From assembly GCA_017649745.1 (NCBI GenBank), contig JAGCGE010000168.1, positions 1-45,896 of the forward strand: a stretch of DNA of 45,896 nt. The letters are read 5' to 3'. Under the pieces are notes generated by a model that searched no databases, was not told where the DNA came from, and was given only the letters and a program-made list of their open reading frames with translations. Positions within the stretch are counted from its first letter, which is position 1; each line of letters starts with the position of its first letter. Shown in pieces: positions 24,611-34,022 of this stretch. The translations under genes and the position numbers were made by a program. The DNA is from Clostridiales bacterium. Its GTDB lineage: Bacteria > Bacillota_A > Clostridia > Saccharofermentanales > Saccharofermentanaceae.

Positions 24611-26821
24611 ATGGCAAGCAACATTACACATCTTACTATGGAAGAAGGAAAAGTAAGATGGTGTACCAAGGCACTGACCCAGTACGATTATGGACAGCGG
24701 CTTGTGATTGATGGGATTCAGCTTCCATCAAACTATGAAGTATTCTTCAGCAATTCAGAACGATCTGACGCCACGACATCTATAGGTGACTCTACTGGGG
24801 TTGATATTCCGGATTGGGTTCTTGAATCCGGAGAATGTATATTCATATGGGTATTTCTGCATACAGGGGCAGAAGATGGAGAAACAGTTGCTACTGGTGT
24901 AATAAGGGTTAATCCGCGTTCTAAAACAGCTAATGAACCTCCAACCCCCCAGCAATTGGATGTCATTTCGCAGCTTATGGCGGCACTTAATGTAAGTGTA
25001 GCAGAAGCTCAAGCCCTAGCTGCCGACATTCCTGTGCAAATCCAGACTGCTCTTCAGGAAGCCAAGGATTCTGGAGAATTCAATGGTCCTAAAGGTGATC
25101 CTGGAGTTCCAGGTAGGGATGGCGAGCCTGGTCCTAAAGGTGACCCTGGAGAAAAGGGTGATAAAGGCGATCCTGGTGTTCCTGGACAGGATGGAGCACC
25201 TGGTCCTAAGGGCGATAAAGGCGATCCTTTTACCGTTAAGAAAACATTCGCTTCGATCTATGAGATGGAGCATTATGTCCCCGGCCCCGGTGATGTGGTA
25301 ATAAATCCTGGTGACTTTGTAATGATTACTACAACCGTAGAGGACCCAGATAATGCTAAACTCTACATTAAGGGTAACGGAGAGTTCGAATATCATTTCA
25401 TAACCGACTTATCAGGTGCACAGGGCATGAAAGGCGATAAAGGTGATCCTGGAGTGCCAGGTAGGGATGGTGTATGGTCTGATGTCATTAAAGATGGCGT
25501 AGCTTTCGAAGATTCTATTACATCTACTTTCTCCGCACACAAACTTTGGGAAAAGTTCGTTAACAAAGTACATGCTGTAATTACTAATAGTCTGACCATT
25601 GGTGTTAGGCGAGCTGGCTCTACAGTAGGATCACAGTCTGTTGCTGTAGGAGCCCCATATGGAGATCCAAATAAAGGTCCACTAGCTAGCGGTATGAACG
25701 CCGTAGCCATAGGTAACGCTTCAGAAGCAACTGGTGGTGAATCTGCCGCACTTAGTGGCGGAAAGGCTTCAGGACAGGATTCCGTAGCCATGCAGTTGGG
25801 CCAGGCCAGCGGCGTTATGGCATTCGCTGCCGGTTATAATTGTGAGGCAACAAACCGGGGATCTGTTGCACTTGGAGGATATGGAAATAAAGCTAAAGGA
25901 AAACATTCCAGAGCCGAGGGTTATGATAATTTAGTTACAGGAGAGGGAGCTACTGTGAGTGGCAAAGGAAATATAGCCTATGCTAACTATTCTGATGTTA
26001 AGGGATGCTATTGTGCACCGGATCCGTCGTTTGAGTCCGCTCCATTGTTTGAACATAAAATATACTACCCTGGAAATATTATAAAGCATCTCGATCTTGC
26101 TACCGGATTATATATGACTTTATTCAGATGCGTCACTGAAGACGATTGCACTAATAAAGATGACATCAATCTTAACTTCTGGGTAGTAGATGAAGAAATG
26201 ACATTTGCTGAAATCGTCGGAAACGGCACTGGACCAGAAGCTATGCAACGGTCTAATGCTCGCACTTTGGACTGGGAAGGGAATGAACGGCTCAAAGGAA
26301 ATCTATATGTTCAGTCTGGAAAATCTGGAGGGGGCGGCACTCGCGTTGCGATGATAACCGAACTTCCAAGAATTGCCACTATTTCAGAAGTTCGACAGAT
26401 GATGGAAGATTATGATAAAGGAGATGACGATGAAATGCTGGTCGAAGCCAACTGGGGGTATGATCCCTCTTTTTCAACGGGATATTATTTTGAAACCGCA
26501 GATGATGCTGCTGATATTGCGGCGGCGTATATGCAGGGTAAAAATGTAGTATTTAAATTTAATAATAATATGGTTACTGTCGACGGATATAATTCATATC
26601 CAACCAGTTATTCTATTGATGCGCCGGCTTATGTGTCTCTGATAGCATATTATCCGGAACGGACGAGAGGTGGAGTCATTATACCTCAACAGTTCCATGT
26701 TGCAACTCGCTCTAACCAGTGTAGCACCACCATGGGAACGGATCACCTTGATGTAGACTATATTATTTCAGCTTCTGTACATGCCAATGGAAAACTTAGG
26801 TTCGCAATTTACATTGATTAA
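24611..26821 (+). CDS. Tail fibre with collagen-like and YadA-head-like repeats
   Basis: A 736-residue fibre from ATG 24611, 9 nt after AAGGAAGTG. Residues 1-130 form a baseplate-attachment-like domain (YDYGQRLVIDGIQLPSNYEV, then SGECIFIWVFLHTGAEDGET). Collagen-type Gly-X-Y triplets follow at DNA 25087-25232 and again near 25426-25470 (GDPGVPGRDG in both). Residues about 365-465 carry YadA-head-like strand repeats (AVAIGNASEATG, SVALGGYGNKAKG). The remainder is a strand-rich C-terminal domain. It is probably a trimeric host-recognition fibre. The collagen triplets suggest a triple-helical shaft. Confidence 0.8.
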   Translation: MASNITHLTMEEGKVRWCTKALTQYDYGQRLVIDGIQLPSNYEVFFSNSERSDATTSIGDSTGVDIPDWVLESGECIFIWVFLHTGAEDGETVATGVIRVNPRSKTANEPPTPQQLDVISQLMAALNVSVAEAQALAADIPVQIQTALQEAKDSGEFNGPKGDPGVPGRDGEPGPKGDPGEKGDKGDPGVPGQDGAPGPKGDKGDPFTVKKTFASIYEMEHYVPGPGDVVINPGDFVMITTTVEDPDNAKLYIKGNGEFEYHFITDLSGAQGMKGDKGDPGVPGRDGVWSDVIKDGVAFEDSITSTFSAHKLWEKFVNKVHAVITNSLTIGVRRAGSTVGSQSVAVGAPYGDPNKGPLASGMNAVAIGNASEATGGESAALSGGKASGQDSVAMQLGQASGVMAFAAGYNCEATNRGSVALGGYGNKAKGKHSRAEGYDNLVTGEGATVSGKGNIAYANYSDVKGCYCAPDPSFESAPLFEHKIYYPGNIIKHLDLATGLYMTLFRCVTEDDCTNKDDINLNFWVVDEEMTFAEIVGNGTGPEAMQRSNARTLDWEGNERLKGNLYVQSGKSGGGGTRVAMITELPRIATISEVRQMMEDYDKGDDDEMLVEANWGYDPSFSTGYYFETADDAADIAAAYMQGKNVVFKFNNNMVTVDGYNSYPTSYSIDAPAYVSLIAYYPERTRGGVIIPQQFHVATRSNQCSTTMGTDHLDVDYIISASVHANGKLRFAIYID

Positions 26822-26837
26822 AGGTAGGTGAGACTAC

Positions 26838-28937
26838 ATGGCGGTCGATCTTTCTAAAGTCATGGATCTTGCCGATGGCTTGGAAATGTATAAAGACCTC
26901 AGGGGAAGGATTGATGAGGTTCCAACCCCTGAGGATCCTCCTGTTGTTGGATTGCTGATTAACAGCTTGGCGATGCCGATTAACGATAATAAGTTTATTA
27001 ACTTCGGCGTTCAAAATGGCGTTAGACTTGTAATGAACGGCTCCGGCACAGGTTTTAACCTGGAAGCTGATATACAGGATATTCAGGTTGATGGGACTAG
27101 TGTTCTTCAAAATGGAATAGCAAATATTCCTATGGGAAACAGTAGCAGATTAGGCGTATTCAAAATTAGCAACAACGAAGGTGTCGGTGCCTGGAGCAAT
27201 GGATGTCTTAGTATTAACGAAGCATCTTCCGCACAAATAAAAGCCGGGGCAACCGCTGCAAAGCCGATTGTTCCATACAATCAGCACCAATCCGCTTTTT
27301 ATGCTTTAGCCAAAGCGGCCGGAGCAGATATGGCTCAATCCTCGAATCCTGTTGGCACCTATACAGATGCTGCCAAACAAGCCATTCTGAAGATGCTCGG
27401 TCTTGACGGTATCCTGGGCGACTTCGAGAACTCAGCAGTAGCCAGCAAAGCTTATGCTATCGGTGAGACATTTGTCTATAACGGTAAGCGCTATCGTGCC
27501 ACGGCTGCTATTGCCATCAGTGACGTCATTGCTCCTGGGACGAATTGCGAGCTTACACCGATTGATGGACATTATGTCAGGGATACGGATTATGCTGGAA
27601 GTACCGTGCCTGGTATCGTTTGCGTCAGAGATTCATATGGCATACGAATGGATCCAACTTCTCATGCTCTTGTGATACAAAATGCTACTGGAAATCCTGT
27701 TAAGCTCGGCACTGATATTTATAAACCATTGGTCCCGAGCATTCAGCATCAGTCCGTTTTCTTTGGTCTATCAAAGGCGGCTGGCGTAGACCTTGGTAAT
27801 GAAACTGTTACAGTTGGTACATATCCTGCAACAGCTAAAGCAGCTATTCTTGCTATGCTGGGTGCGGTAAAAGATGTTCAAATTAACGGAACAACTATTC
27901 TGACTGACGGCATAGCGAATGTGCCGTTAATGACCACAAGTACACCGGGCGTTGCTATGAAAGGGCCGGGATTATATATAAGTAACGGGACGCTTGGTGT
28001 AAACACTTCATCTTCAAACGATATAAAAGGTGGGTTAACCGGAACATTTACACAAGTTTCAAAACAGCACGAAGCAACCTTTTACGCTCTCGCCAAACTC
28101 GCCGGAGCAGACATGGCACAGTCTTCTAATCCTGTCGGCACATTTACTGATGCAGCTAAAGTTGCTATTCAGAAAATGTTTGGTTTTGATGGCATTTTTG
28201 GTGACTATGAGCTTTCTGCAACGGCTAGTAAAGCTTATGCTGTTGGCGAGACATTTATATTTAATGGTAATCGCTACAGAGCAACTACAGCTATAGCTAT
28301 AAATGACGTTCTTGCTCCTGGAACAAATTGCGTGCTGGATCCAATTGATGAGCATTATGTCAGGGATACGGATATTGCTTCGAGCACAAAGCTAGGGCTT
28401 GTCAAACCCCTTGGTAATGCTGGTGTTTATGTGACATCGCAAGGGAATCTTTGTACAGATAAAGCCACAGCTAATGGAATTAAGGCCGGAAACAATGCTT
28501 ATAATCCCATTGTCCCAGAACTTCAGCACGTATCCTCCTTCTACGCTCTTTCTAAAGCTGCTGGAGTAGACCTCGCAAACATTCAGGATGTTGTGGTTGG
28601 CGTCTATCCTCAGTCTTCTAAAACAGCCATCCAAACTATGCTCGGTATCGAGGCTGATATTCCTCTGGTGGAAACCATAACCGGAGCTACTGCCAGCATC
28701 ACAGGTATGCCGAATGTGCGTTATATTTGTGATACGGCTATTTCTGAGCTCACGATTACGCCTCCTGCATCCGGGTCGATTGTTGTGCGGTTTACTGCTG
28801 GATCTAACTGTATTGTGGCTCTGCCTCAGACTGTGAAGCTGCCTGAATGGTTTGATATTTCCAGTCTCGAAGCAGGAACTACTTATGAAATAATTATTAC
28901 TGATGGAGTGTACGGAGGGGTGATGTCATGGGCTTAA
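26838..28937 (+). CDS. Tail fibre / receptor-binding-type protein with internal duplication
   Basis: A 699-residue protein with an N-terminal MAVDLSKVMDLADGLEMYKD. A module, QHQSAFYALAKAAGADMAQS to YVRDTD, occurs twice (DNA 27282-27593 and 28065-28376), with shorter QHQS / QHVS relatives near 27747 and 28523. It ends with a compact strand-rich domain (SGSIVVRFTAGSNCIVALP). It lies between two other fibre genes and overlaps the next by 10 nt. The serial modules probably build a shaft; the C-terminal domain may be the tip. Confidence 0.75.
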   Translation: MAVDLSKVMDLADGLEMYKDLRGRIDEVPTPEDPPVVGLLINSLAMPINDNKFINFGVQNGVRLVMNGSGTGFNLEADIQDIQVDGTSVLQNGIANIPMGNSSRLGVFKISNNEGVGAWSNGCLSINEASSAQIKAGATAAKPIVPYNQHQSAFYALAKAAGADMAQSSNPVGTYTDAAKQAILKMLGLDGILGDFENSAVASKAYAIGETFVYNGKRYRATAAIAISDVIAPGTNCELTPIDGHYVRDTDYAGSTVPGIVCVRDSYGIRMDPTSHALVIQNATGNPVKLGTDIYKPLVPSIQHQSVFFGLSKAAGVDLGNETVTVGTYPATAKAAILAMLGAVKDVQINGTTILTDGIANVPLMTTSTPGVAMKGPGLYISNGTLGVNTSSSNDIKGGLTGTFTQVSKQHEATFYALAKLAGADMAQSSNPVGTFTDAAKVAIQKMFGFDGIFGDYELSATASKAYAVGETFIFNGNRYRATTAIAINDVLAPGTNCVLDPIDEHYVRDTDIASSTKLGLVKPLGNAGVYVTSQGNLCTDKATANGIKAGNNAYNPIVPELQHVSSFYALSKAAGVDLANIQDVVVGVYPQSSKTAIQTMLGIEADIPLVETITGATASITGMPNVRYICDTAISELTITPPASGSIVVRFTAGSNCIVALPQTVKLPEWFDISSLEAGTTYEIIITDGVYGGVMSWA
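27282..28376 (+). repeat. Duplicated 312-bp module in the fibre gene
   Basis: The copies at 27282-27593 and 28065-28376 encode nearly the same 104 residues (FYALAKxAGADMAQSSNPVG, SKAYAxGETF, APGTNC, HYVRDTD). Many differences are synonymous, so the duplication is not recent. The spacing is 783 bp. Confidence 0.8.
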
Positions 28938-31900
28938 GTCATACAGTGTCCGGAGACATCGCCTCCTTCCGGACTCCTTCAAGAGTGCCGATTGAGTCGC
29001 TGAAGTTCCATTTCCTTCCGAAGCAGGCTGCAGGAACTCCTACGCCCGAGGATCCTATTCCGATTGAAGGATGGACGGGGTTGAATGGATTTGGAGCAAA
29101 TGAAAATTTGATATCGCTTCAAGATTTGACTTTAGTGAACCAAAGCGCAGATATTAATACTATTGTAGACGGCGGCGACTTAAAGTTGACGGTTATAAAA
29201 AACACAACAACTTGGGCTGGCGCATCACAAGATGCATATTATAATGTGCCGCCTGCTTTACGAGGAAAAGAAATATTTATTTGCGTAGAAAGTATCGCTT
29301 TAGAAACTGTAAATAAAGACAATCAGCGTACAACTGTTGTATGTGAATTTCGAGATGTTAATAACGCGTTTATTACAGATCCAACCGTTGTGTCGTATAC
29401 TATTGATGGATCGTCTGCTGTTTTGGGAAGAAAAATAACGGTTCCTTCTAATGCATATATTATGAAATTGTATTTCAGAATTGCACAGAACATACGTGAT
29501 TATGGTGTTTATATTGGCGATTATATAATCTTTCATAATTTTTGCATTAAATATCAAGACAATCATTTAGGATTTAAACAGCAAAATGCTATAAAACTCC
29601 CGATTACTTTTCCATCAAATGGGAAAAATCTGTTTAATAAAAATGATCCCACTTCAATTGTAACGGGCCTTAATGTTGAAAAAGGGTCATTAAGTTATTA
29701 TCATTTTTCTGGATCATCTAATTCGACGGTAGTTTATATTCCATGCGTTCCTGGAAAAACATATACGGTTAGTAAAATAGCAACTGCTAGGTCCGCTGTA
29801 TGTTATCTAAAAAATAACGATATCCCAGCAAACGGCATAGAAGTATTTGGTTATTTAAATTTTAATGATCAAACTTCAAAAACTATAACCGTGGGGAACG
29901 ATGCAACATATCTTGTTGTATATATAACCAATCGCACATATGATGATACTCCTTTACAGACCGTTCTTGACAGTTTGCAAATTGAACTTGGAGATACTGC
30001 AACTTCCTACGAGCCTTATTCGTCCGACAACACATTCTATGGCGGTTATATTGATCCTGTTGCTGGCGATATTGTTGAAACATATAAGAAGATCTTTCTT
30101 AAAGAAAAATCTTGGTATAGGTATACTAGTAATCAGTTTGCCTCAAACATTGGAAAAGTATTAACATCGGCGTCGTTATTTTGTGACTCTTTGCCAATAT
30201 CCACCACTAATGGCTATCCCACGGTAGATAAAAGTATTGGCTTCTATTCTAATGGACAGAGCTATTGTAACATTGTTTTTATAAGATATAACGACTCCGA
30301 TAATGCTCAAGATTTCACAGACTGGCTAAATGGACTTGAGCATGACCCATACATTGTGTATGAGTATAACACTCCAATCCATATTCCTATCCCTGCTGAA
30401 GATCTCAAAGCCTTCCTCGACCATAATAACTTCTGGTCTGATGCCAATGACATCACAGAAGTAACCTATGCGGTGACCGAGTCAAAGGATATTTTAGATG
30501 CCAGAAAGCTCATCATGGATGGGTCGCAACCTCATCTGGAAGACGCATCGGGAACAATTGCTTCGTTCAGCACGGATATAAAAGCCCCTGTTAAGGAACT
30601 GAAAGCATATTTTACTCCTGTGCAGGAAGGTTCTGGAGATGCAAGTCCGCAGAATATTCGTTCAATCGTCGGAAGAAAAGGTGTGAATCTCATGAAAACG
30701 CTCGGAAAGAATCTTCTTAAACCGGGAACATTTTCAAGAGAGACTAATGGCATAACTTTTACGTACAACTCAGATGGGAGTGTGGACATTAGCGGTTCAA
30801 ACCCAAGCGGATATTCATTCATGGGGCTTCCGTCATCGTTTGAGTTTTATTTGCCACCTGGAACTTATACATTATCTGGATCAGCGACAGGAATTACCGT
30901 TTATATTCTCATGAATGGAATTGACATCGAATTCAAATGTTCTCCGAGCATGACTAAGAAAACGGTAACGTTGACTACCGGAGGAATGGCAAAATTACAA
31001 GTTGCTGCCATGGGGACGTTTGACACGACTATATATCCACAGCTTGAACTTGGATCGAGTAAGACGGCATTCGAATCTCCGGAAGATCATGCGATAATTC
31101 CTATTGAGTTCCCAGCAATGCGCAATCTTCTTGACACGTCAACCCATGAAACTGATATCCATATTACAAGAAAAGGTATAACATTTGATTACAATTCAGA
31201 TGGTACTCTTACTGTAAATGGTCAGGTAGAATCTGGGGTGACATCTGGCCCACAATATAGAATAGCTCAATGGACTCAACAGGAAACTGGTGACTATTAT
31301 CTGTGTTGTGGCGCGCCTTATTCGACGGCATATAACGAGACATATGTGTGGGATAATGGACTTTCAGAGCGTCCTAAAAAATGGGACGAAAGCACAGCAA
31401 GTCAATCTGCGGCCTCAAATAGACCACTTTCTGAAGTGCATTTGATTGCTGGTCACACATATTCTATTAATATCCGTATCAATCGCGACCAAGATAAGAC
31501 ATACGTAAATGATAATTTTTATGTAATGCTTCTTAGATCAACGGATACTGACACACATTATGAACCGTATGGCACTGTCTATGGCGGATATGTCGATTTA
31601 GTTCGTAGCAAGATCGTCGCCACACATGCTAAATGTTCTTTTACTTTCGGAACGAGCGGAGCGGATCTTGAAAATGTAACCAGAAGATATTTTGCATTGC
31701 CTATTCAATTTATGCCTGCTAATTATTTACATTATAATGGGCAGGGCGAGCACTATAAGAGAACAATGTGTAATATTGCAAAGTGGGGCTGGGATTATTA
31801 TGGCGATTATGTCCATTATTATATTGAAGGATCTCAATCTTGGGTGTTTTTGCCAATCGGGACACCGAGCGATACCGTTGTTGAACTATGCGCCGAATTA

Positions 31901-32014
31901 GCCACCCCAATTGAATATGATCTTACACCGCAACAGCTTAAAACTTTAAAAGGTCTAAATAATATCTGGTCAGACACCAACGGAAACGTTGATGTTAAAT
32001 ATTGGACTCATTAA
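28928..32014 (+). CDS. Large tail fibre / structural protein with duplicated TASF-type domain
   Basis: A 1028-residue protein behind GGAGGGG. The N-terminal segment DIASFRTPSRVPIESLKFHF recurs in altered form near residue 541 (TIASFSTDIKAPVKELKAYF). Paired carbohydrate-binding-like stretches follow each copy (YTFS-like strands; SYEPYSSDNTFYGGYIDPVA and HYEPYGTVYGGYVDLVR). Each half ends with an LxxFLDHNNFWSDANDIT / LKTLKGLNNIWSDTNGNV motif, so the whole protein is an internal tandem duplication. It is likely the outermost fibre. AT-rich codons around 29100-29900 differ from neighbours, hinting at domain exchange. Confidence 0.75.
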   Translation: MGLSHTVSGDIASFRTPSRVPIESLKFHFLPKQAAGTPTPEDPIPIEGWTGLNGFGANENLISLQDLTLVNQSADINTIVDGGDLKLTVIKNTTTWAGASQDAYYNVPPALRGKEIFICVESIALETVNKDNQRTTVVCEFRDVNNAFITDPTVVSYTIDGSSAVLGRKITVPSNAYIMKLYFRIAQNIRDYGVYIGDYIIFHNFCIKYQDNHLGFKQQNAIKLPITFPSNGKNLFNKNDPTSIVTGLNVEKGSLSYYHFSGSSNSTVVYIPCVPGKTYTVSKIATARSAVCYLKNNDIPANGIEVFGYLNFNDQTSKTITVGNDATYLVVYITNRTYDDTPLQTVLDSLQIELGDTATSYEPYSSDNTFYGGYIDPVAGDIVETYKKIFLKEKSWYRYTSNQFASNIGKVLTSASLFCDSLPISTTNGYPTVDKSIGFYSNGQSYCNIVFIRYNDSDNAQDFTDWLNGLEHDPYIVYEYNTPIHIPIPAEDLKAFLDHNNFWSDANDITEVTYAVTESKDILDARKLIMDGSQPHLEDASGTIASFSTDIKAPVKELKAYFTPVQEGSGDASPQNIRSIVGRKGVNLMKTLGKNLLKPGTFSRETNGITFTYNSDGSVDISGSNPSGYSFMGLPSSFEFYLPPGTYTLSGSATGITVYILMNGIDIEFKCSPSMTKKTVTLTTGGMAKLQVAAMGTFDTTIYPQLELGSSKTAFESPEDHAIIPIEFPAMRNLLDTSTHETDIHITRKGITFDYNSDGTLTVNGQVESGVTSGPQYRIAQWTQQETGDYYLCCGAPYSTAYNETYVWDNGLSERPKKWDESTASQSAASNRPLSEVHLIAGHTYSINIRINRDQDKTYVNDNFYVMLLRSTDTDTHYEPYGTVYGGYVDLVRSKIVATHAKCSFTFGTSGADLENVTRRYFALPIQFMPANYLHYNGQGEHYKRTMCNIAKWGWDYYGDYVHYYIEGSQSWVFLPIGTPSDTVVELCAELATPIEYDLTPQQLKTLKGLNNIWSDTNGNVDVKYWTH

Positions 32015-32034
32015 TTAAAAGGAGGACTATCAAA

Positions 32035-32343
32035 ATGGCAGAATCTACTCTTCACTACTATGCTCAGCGTAGGGTTATCAATGAGGGACAGCCCGTAGCA
32101 CAGCAGAATTCCCTTCAGTTCGGTACCCGCAGGCAGATGGAACGACAGTATTGTCTGTTCCGCGCTAATGCTCTGGAGAACGAAACCCAGGCATATGACA
32201 TTATCCAGATTGAATGGGGTACTATGGAAACCGGCCATGTAGAACGCATGGTTTATATTAAAGAACAGACTCCGGAACCTGCACCTGAAGGAAACGGTGA
32301 AGGTGGAGAGGGAAATCCTGAAACTCCGACAGAAGGAGAGTAA
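32035..32343 (+). CDS. Hypothetical protein after the fibre genes
   Basis: A 102-residue protein. ATG 32035 follows AAAAGGAGG; a longer frame from 32002 is excluded by that site. It contains LHYYAQRRVINEGQPVAQQN and RQYCLFRANALENETQAYDI, then a Pro/Glu/Gly tail (PAPEGNGEGGEG). The family is not recognised. It may be a fibre-associated or chaperone protein by position only. Confidence 0.6.
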   Translation: MAESTLHYYAQRRVINEGQPVAQQNSLQFGTRRQMERQYCLFRANALENETQAYDIIQIEWGTMETGHVERMVYIKEQTPEPAPEGNGEGGEGNPETPTEGE

Positions 32344-32350
32344 CTGATTT

Positions 32351-32665
32351 ATGCAAATTATTTCAGATCTTTCAGACATGATCGAGGAAGAGGTTTCAGA
32401 CGCCGATAAGTATATTAAATGTGCTATCTCTAAAAAGGAAGAGTATCCGGAGCTTGCAAATACTTTCTATAAGCTGTCAGTTGAAGAGCTTGGGCATGCT
32501 ATGGCTCTACATGAACAGGTGACAGCTCTTATTGCTGCTTATAGAAAAGAGCATGGAGAACCTCCGGAAAAGATGATGTGGGTATATGATTACCTGCATA
32601 AGAAGCACATTAATAAACTTAACGGCGTCAAAGCGCTGCAAGGTAGCTTTAAAGAAACTAAGTAA
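32351..32665 (+). CDS. Ferritin-like / rubrerythrin-like four-helix protein
   Basis: A 104-residue helical protein with Glu-rich motifs spaced as in ferritin-like domains: MIEEEVSDADKYIKCAISKK, then FYKLSVEELGHAMALHEQVT with an E-E-x-x-H pattern, then a third helix with YDYLHKKHINK. Such small proteins occur in gut phages without an assigned role. Metal binding is plausible from the Glu/His pattern, but only half of a full di-iron site is clear, so it may dimerise. AAGGAGAG precedes the start. Confidence 0.6.
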   Translation: MQIISDLSDMIEEEVSDADKYIKCAISKKEEYPELANTFYKLSVEELGHAMALHEQVTALIAAYRKEHGEPPEKMMWVYDYLHKKHINKLNGVKALQGSFKETK

Positions 32666-32681
32666 AGGCGGATAATTCGAA

Positions 32682-33191
32682 ATGGGAAACGAAAGTCCTT
32701 ACGATAATCCTTATTTACCGTCCTTTGTGAGACAGCGGCCTAGATTTCAGGATACTAATAATCTTAGGCAAATCTCTTCCTCGATGCTTAATTACGGGCA
32801 GATCAAGCCTGTATCCGGCTTCTCCGGAGCTAGAGAGTACGCGACTAGCGAATTAGCCGCTGGAGCATCCTGCATTGTGGTAGATTCAGATCCTAATCTT
32901 GCCAGAATATATATGACCGCTAAGGATTCAAACGGTCAAATTCTTGTTAGTGGTTTCGATCTTGTTCCGATTGAGGAACCAAAACCTATTACAATGGAGA
33001 GCATCGATAGCAAACTCAATGGTCTCTTAGATAGACTAACTAAACTTGAGGAGAAGTCAGCGAATGATAAACCCGTTTTCAAGCCTGGGAATTATACCTC
33101 CCCAGCAACAGTCGAAAAGTCAGGAACCAATGTCACTACAAAGTCTGGTGACAAACAATCCAAATTTCAGCCAGGTAATGGCGCTGATTAA
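32682..33191 (+). CDS. Hypothetical virion-associated protein
   Basis: A 169-residue protein with a Pro/Tyr-rich N-terminus (NESPYDNPYLPSFVRQRPRF), a beta-like middle (EYATSELAAGASCIVVDSDP, ARIYMTAKDSNGQILVSGFD) and a disordered Lys/Ser/Thr tail after a short coiled coil. The family is not recognised. Its 3' part overlaps the next gene by 128 nt in another frame, and the overlapping portion is the disordered tail. Confidence 0.6.
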   Translation: MGNESPYDNPYLPSFVRQRPRFQDTNNLRQISSSMLNYGQIKPVSGFSGAREYATSELAAGASCIVVDSDPNLARIYMTAKDSNGQILVSGFDLVPIEEPKPITMESIDSKLNGLLDRLTKLEEKSANDKPVFKPGNYTSPATVEKSGTNVTTKSGDKQSKFQPGNGAD

Positions 33192-33297
33192 TCAAAATGG
33201 TGGAAATCCTAAACAGTTATTCTACCAACTTGCTCAACAGAAAGGCGTCGATCCAGAGGAATTTCTAAAACAAGTTTCAGCCATGATACCTCGATAA
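33064..33297 (+). CDS. Small conserved phage protein overlapping its neighbour
   Basis: A 77-residue protein from ATG 33064 (GGAGAAG 7 nt upstream). The C-terminal half is the signature NNPNFSQVMALINQNGGNPK then QLFYQLAQQKGVDPEEFLKQ, a short helical domain I know from many Firmicutes phages without a function. The first 128 nt are shared with the preceding gene in a different frame. The conserved part lies mainly outside the overlap, supporting both as real genes. Confidence 0.7.
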   Translation: MINPFSSLGIIPPQQQSKSQEPMSLQSLVTNNPNFSQVMALINQNGGNPKQLFYQLAQQKGVDPEEFLKQVSAMIPR

Positions 33298-33299
33298 AG

Positions 33300-33346
33300 A
33301 CACTATATATTTTGCGGATGCGCACGCAAATACTATAGTGTTTTTA
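33300..33346 (+). terminator. Intrinsic terminator
   Basis: The outer stem ACACTATA (33300-33307) pairs with TATAGTGT (33334-33341), and the inner stem TTTGCG (33311-33316) pairs with CGCAAA (33325-33330). A TTTTTAT tail follows. It is long and AT-rich outside. Confidence 0.8.
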
Positions 33347-33382
33347 TAACGAAAATCTTATTACTTGGAGGTATTTTGACTT

Positions 33383-33967
33383 ATGGCGGAAGGCGCTCTT
33401 TCTACCGGGGATCTCGCTCTTATGCGTGACAATGAAGGTTTTGGTGGTAATGGTGGTTTCTTCTGGGTATTTGCCCTGCTTATCCTGATGTTTGGTGGAA
33501 ACGGCTTTGGATTCGGTGGCGGTCGTGGTTTTGGACCGGCTCCAGCCACAGCTGACCAGGTTTCTCAAGGCTTCAACAATCAGAATATGCAGCAGATTCT
33601 CCTGTCCAGCGCGAATAACAACTATGAGACTGCTCAGCTGATTAATGCTCAGACCAATGCCCTCATGCAGCAGAATCAGACTTACGAGATCAACGCAATT
33701 CAGGGTTTCAACCAGATTAATCTTGGTATTCAGAACCAGACAAATGTTATTAGTCAGCAGATCCAGGCTCTTCAGGCGAAGATGGATACTTGCTGCTGCG
33801 AAATTAAGACCCAGATGCTGCTGGACAAACTCGCTGAAGCTCAGGCTAAGGCCCTTGCTCTGGAGAACGAACGGAGCAACTATCAGCAGAGTCAGTACCT
33901 GCTTGGTCAGATGGGTCGTTGGGTTGGTTGGGATACCAGCGGCGCACAGCCGGCTTCCGGTAATTAA
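33383..33967 (+). CDS. Glycine-rich membrane-anchored coiled-coil protein with Cys cluster
   Basis: A 194-residue protein. An apolar helix (FFWVFALLILMFG) is flanked by glycine-rich runs (GNGFGFGGGRGFGPA). A Gln/Asn-rich coiled-coil follows, then a MDTCCCEIKTQM cysteine cluster near residue 136 and another helix (AEAQAKALALENERSNYQQS). Such proteins recur in gut phages and are of unknown role; membrane location is inferred. Codon bias is CTG-rich like the virion proteins. It is flanked by terminators on both sides, so it is a single-gene unit. Confidence 0.7.
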   Translation: MAEGALSTGDLALMRDNEGFGGNGGFFWVFALLILMFGGNGFGFGGGRGFGPAPATADQVSQGFNNQNMQQILLSSANNNYETAQLINAQTNALMQQNQTYEINAIQGFNQINLGIQNQTNVISQQIQALQAKMDTCCCEIKTQMLLDKLAEAQAKALALENERSNYQQSQYLLGQMGRWVGWDTSGAQPASGN

Positions 33968-33986
33968 GTTTACCTCTTGACTCTTG

Positions 33987-34020
33987 GCTTGCTAGGCGCA
34001 TATAGCAAGCTTTTCTTTTT
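33987..34020 (+). terminator. Intrinsic terminator
   Basis: A perfect 8-bp stem pairs GCTTGCTA (33987-33994) with TAGCAAGC (34003-34010), loop GGCGCATA, then TTTTCTTTTT. It lies between the glycine-rich protein gene and the tRNA. Confidence 0.9.
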
Positions 34021-34022
34021 AT

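Noticed and set aside
25087..25470. Repeats in the fibre gene as a possible CRISPR array
   Set aside because: They are in-frame collagen-type Gly-X-Y codons, without equal spacers.
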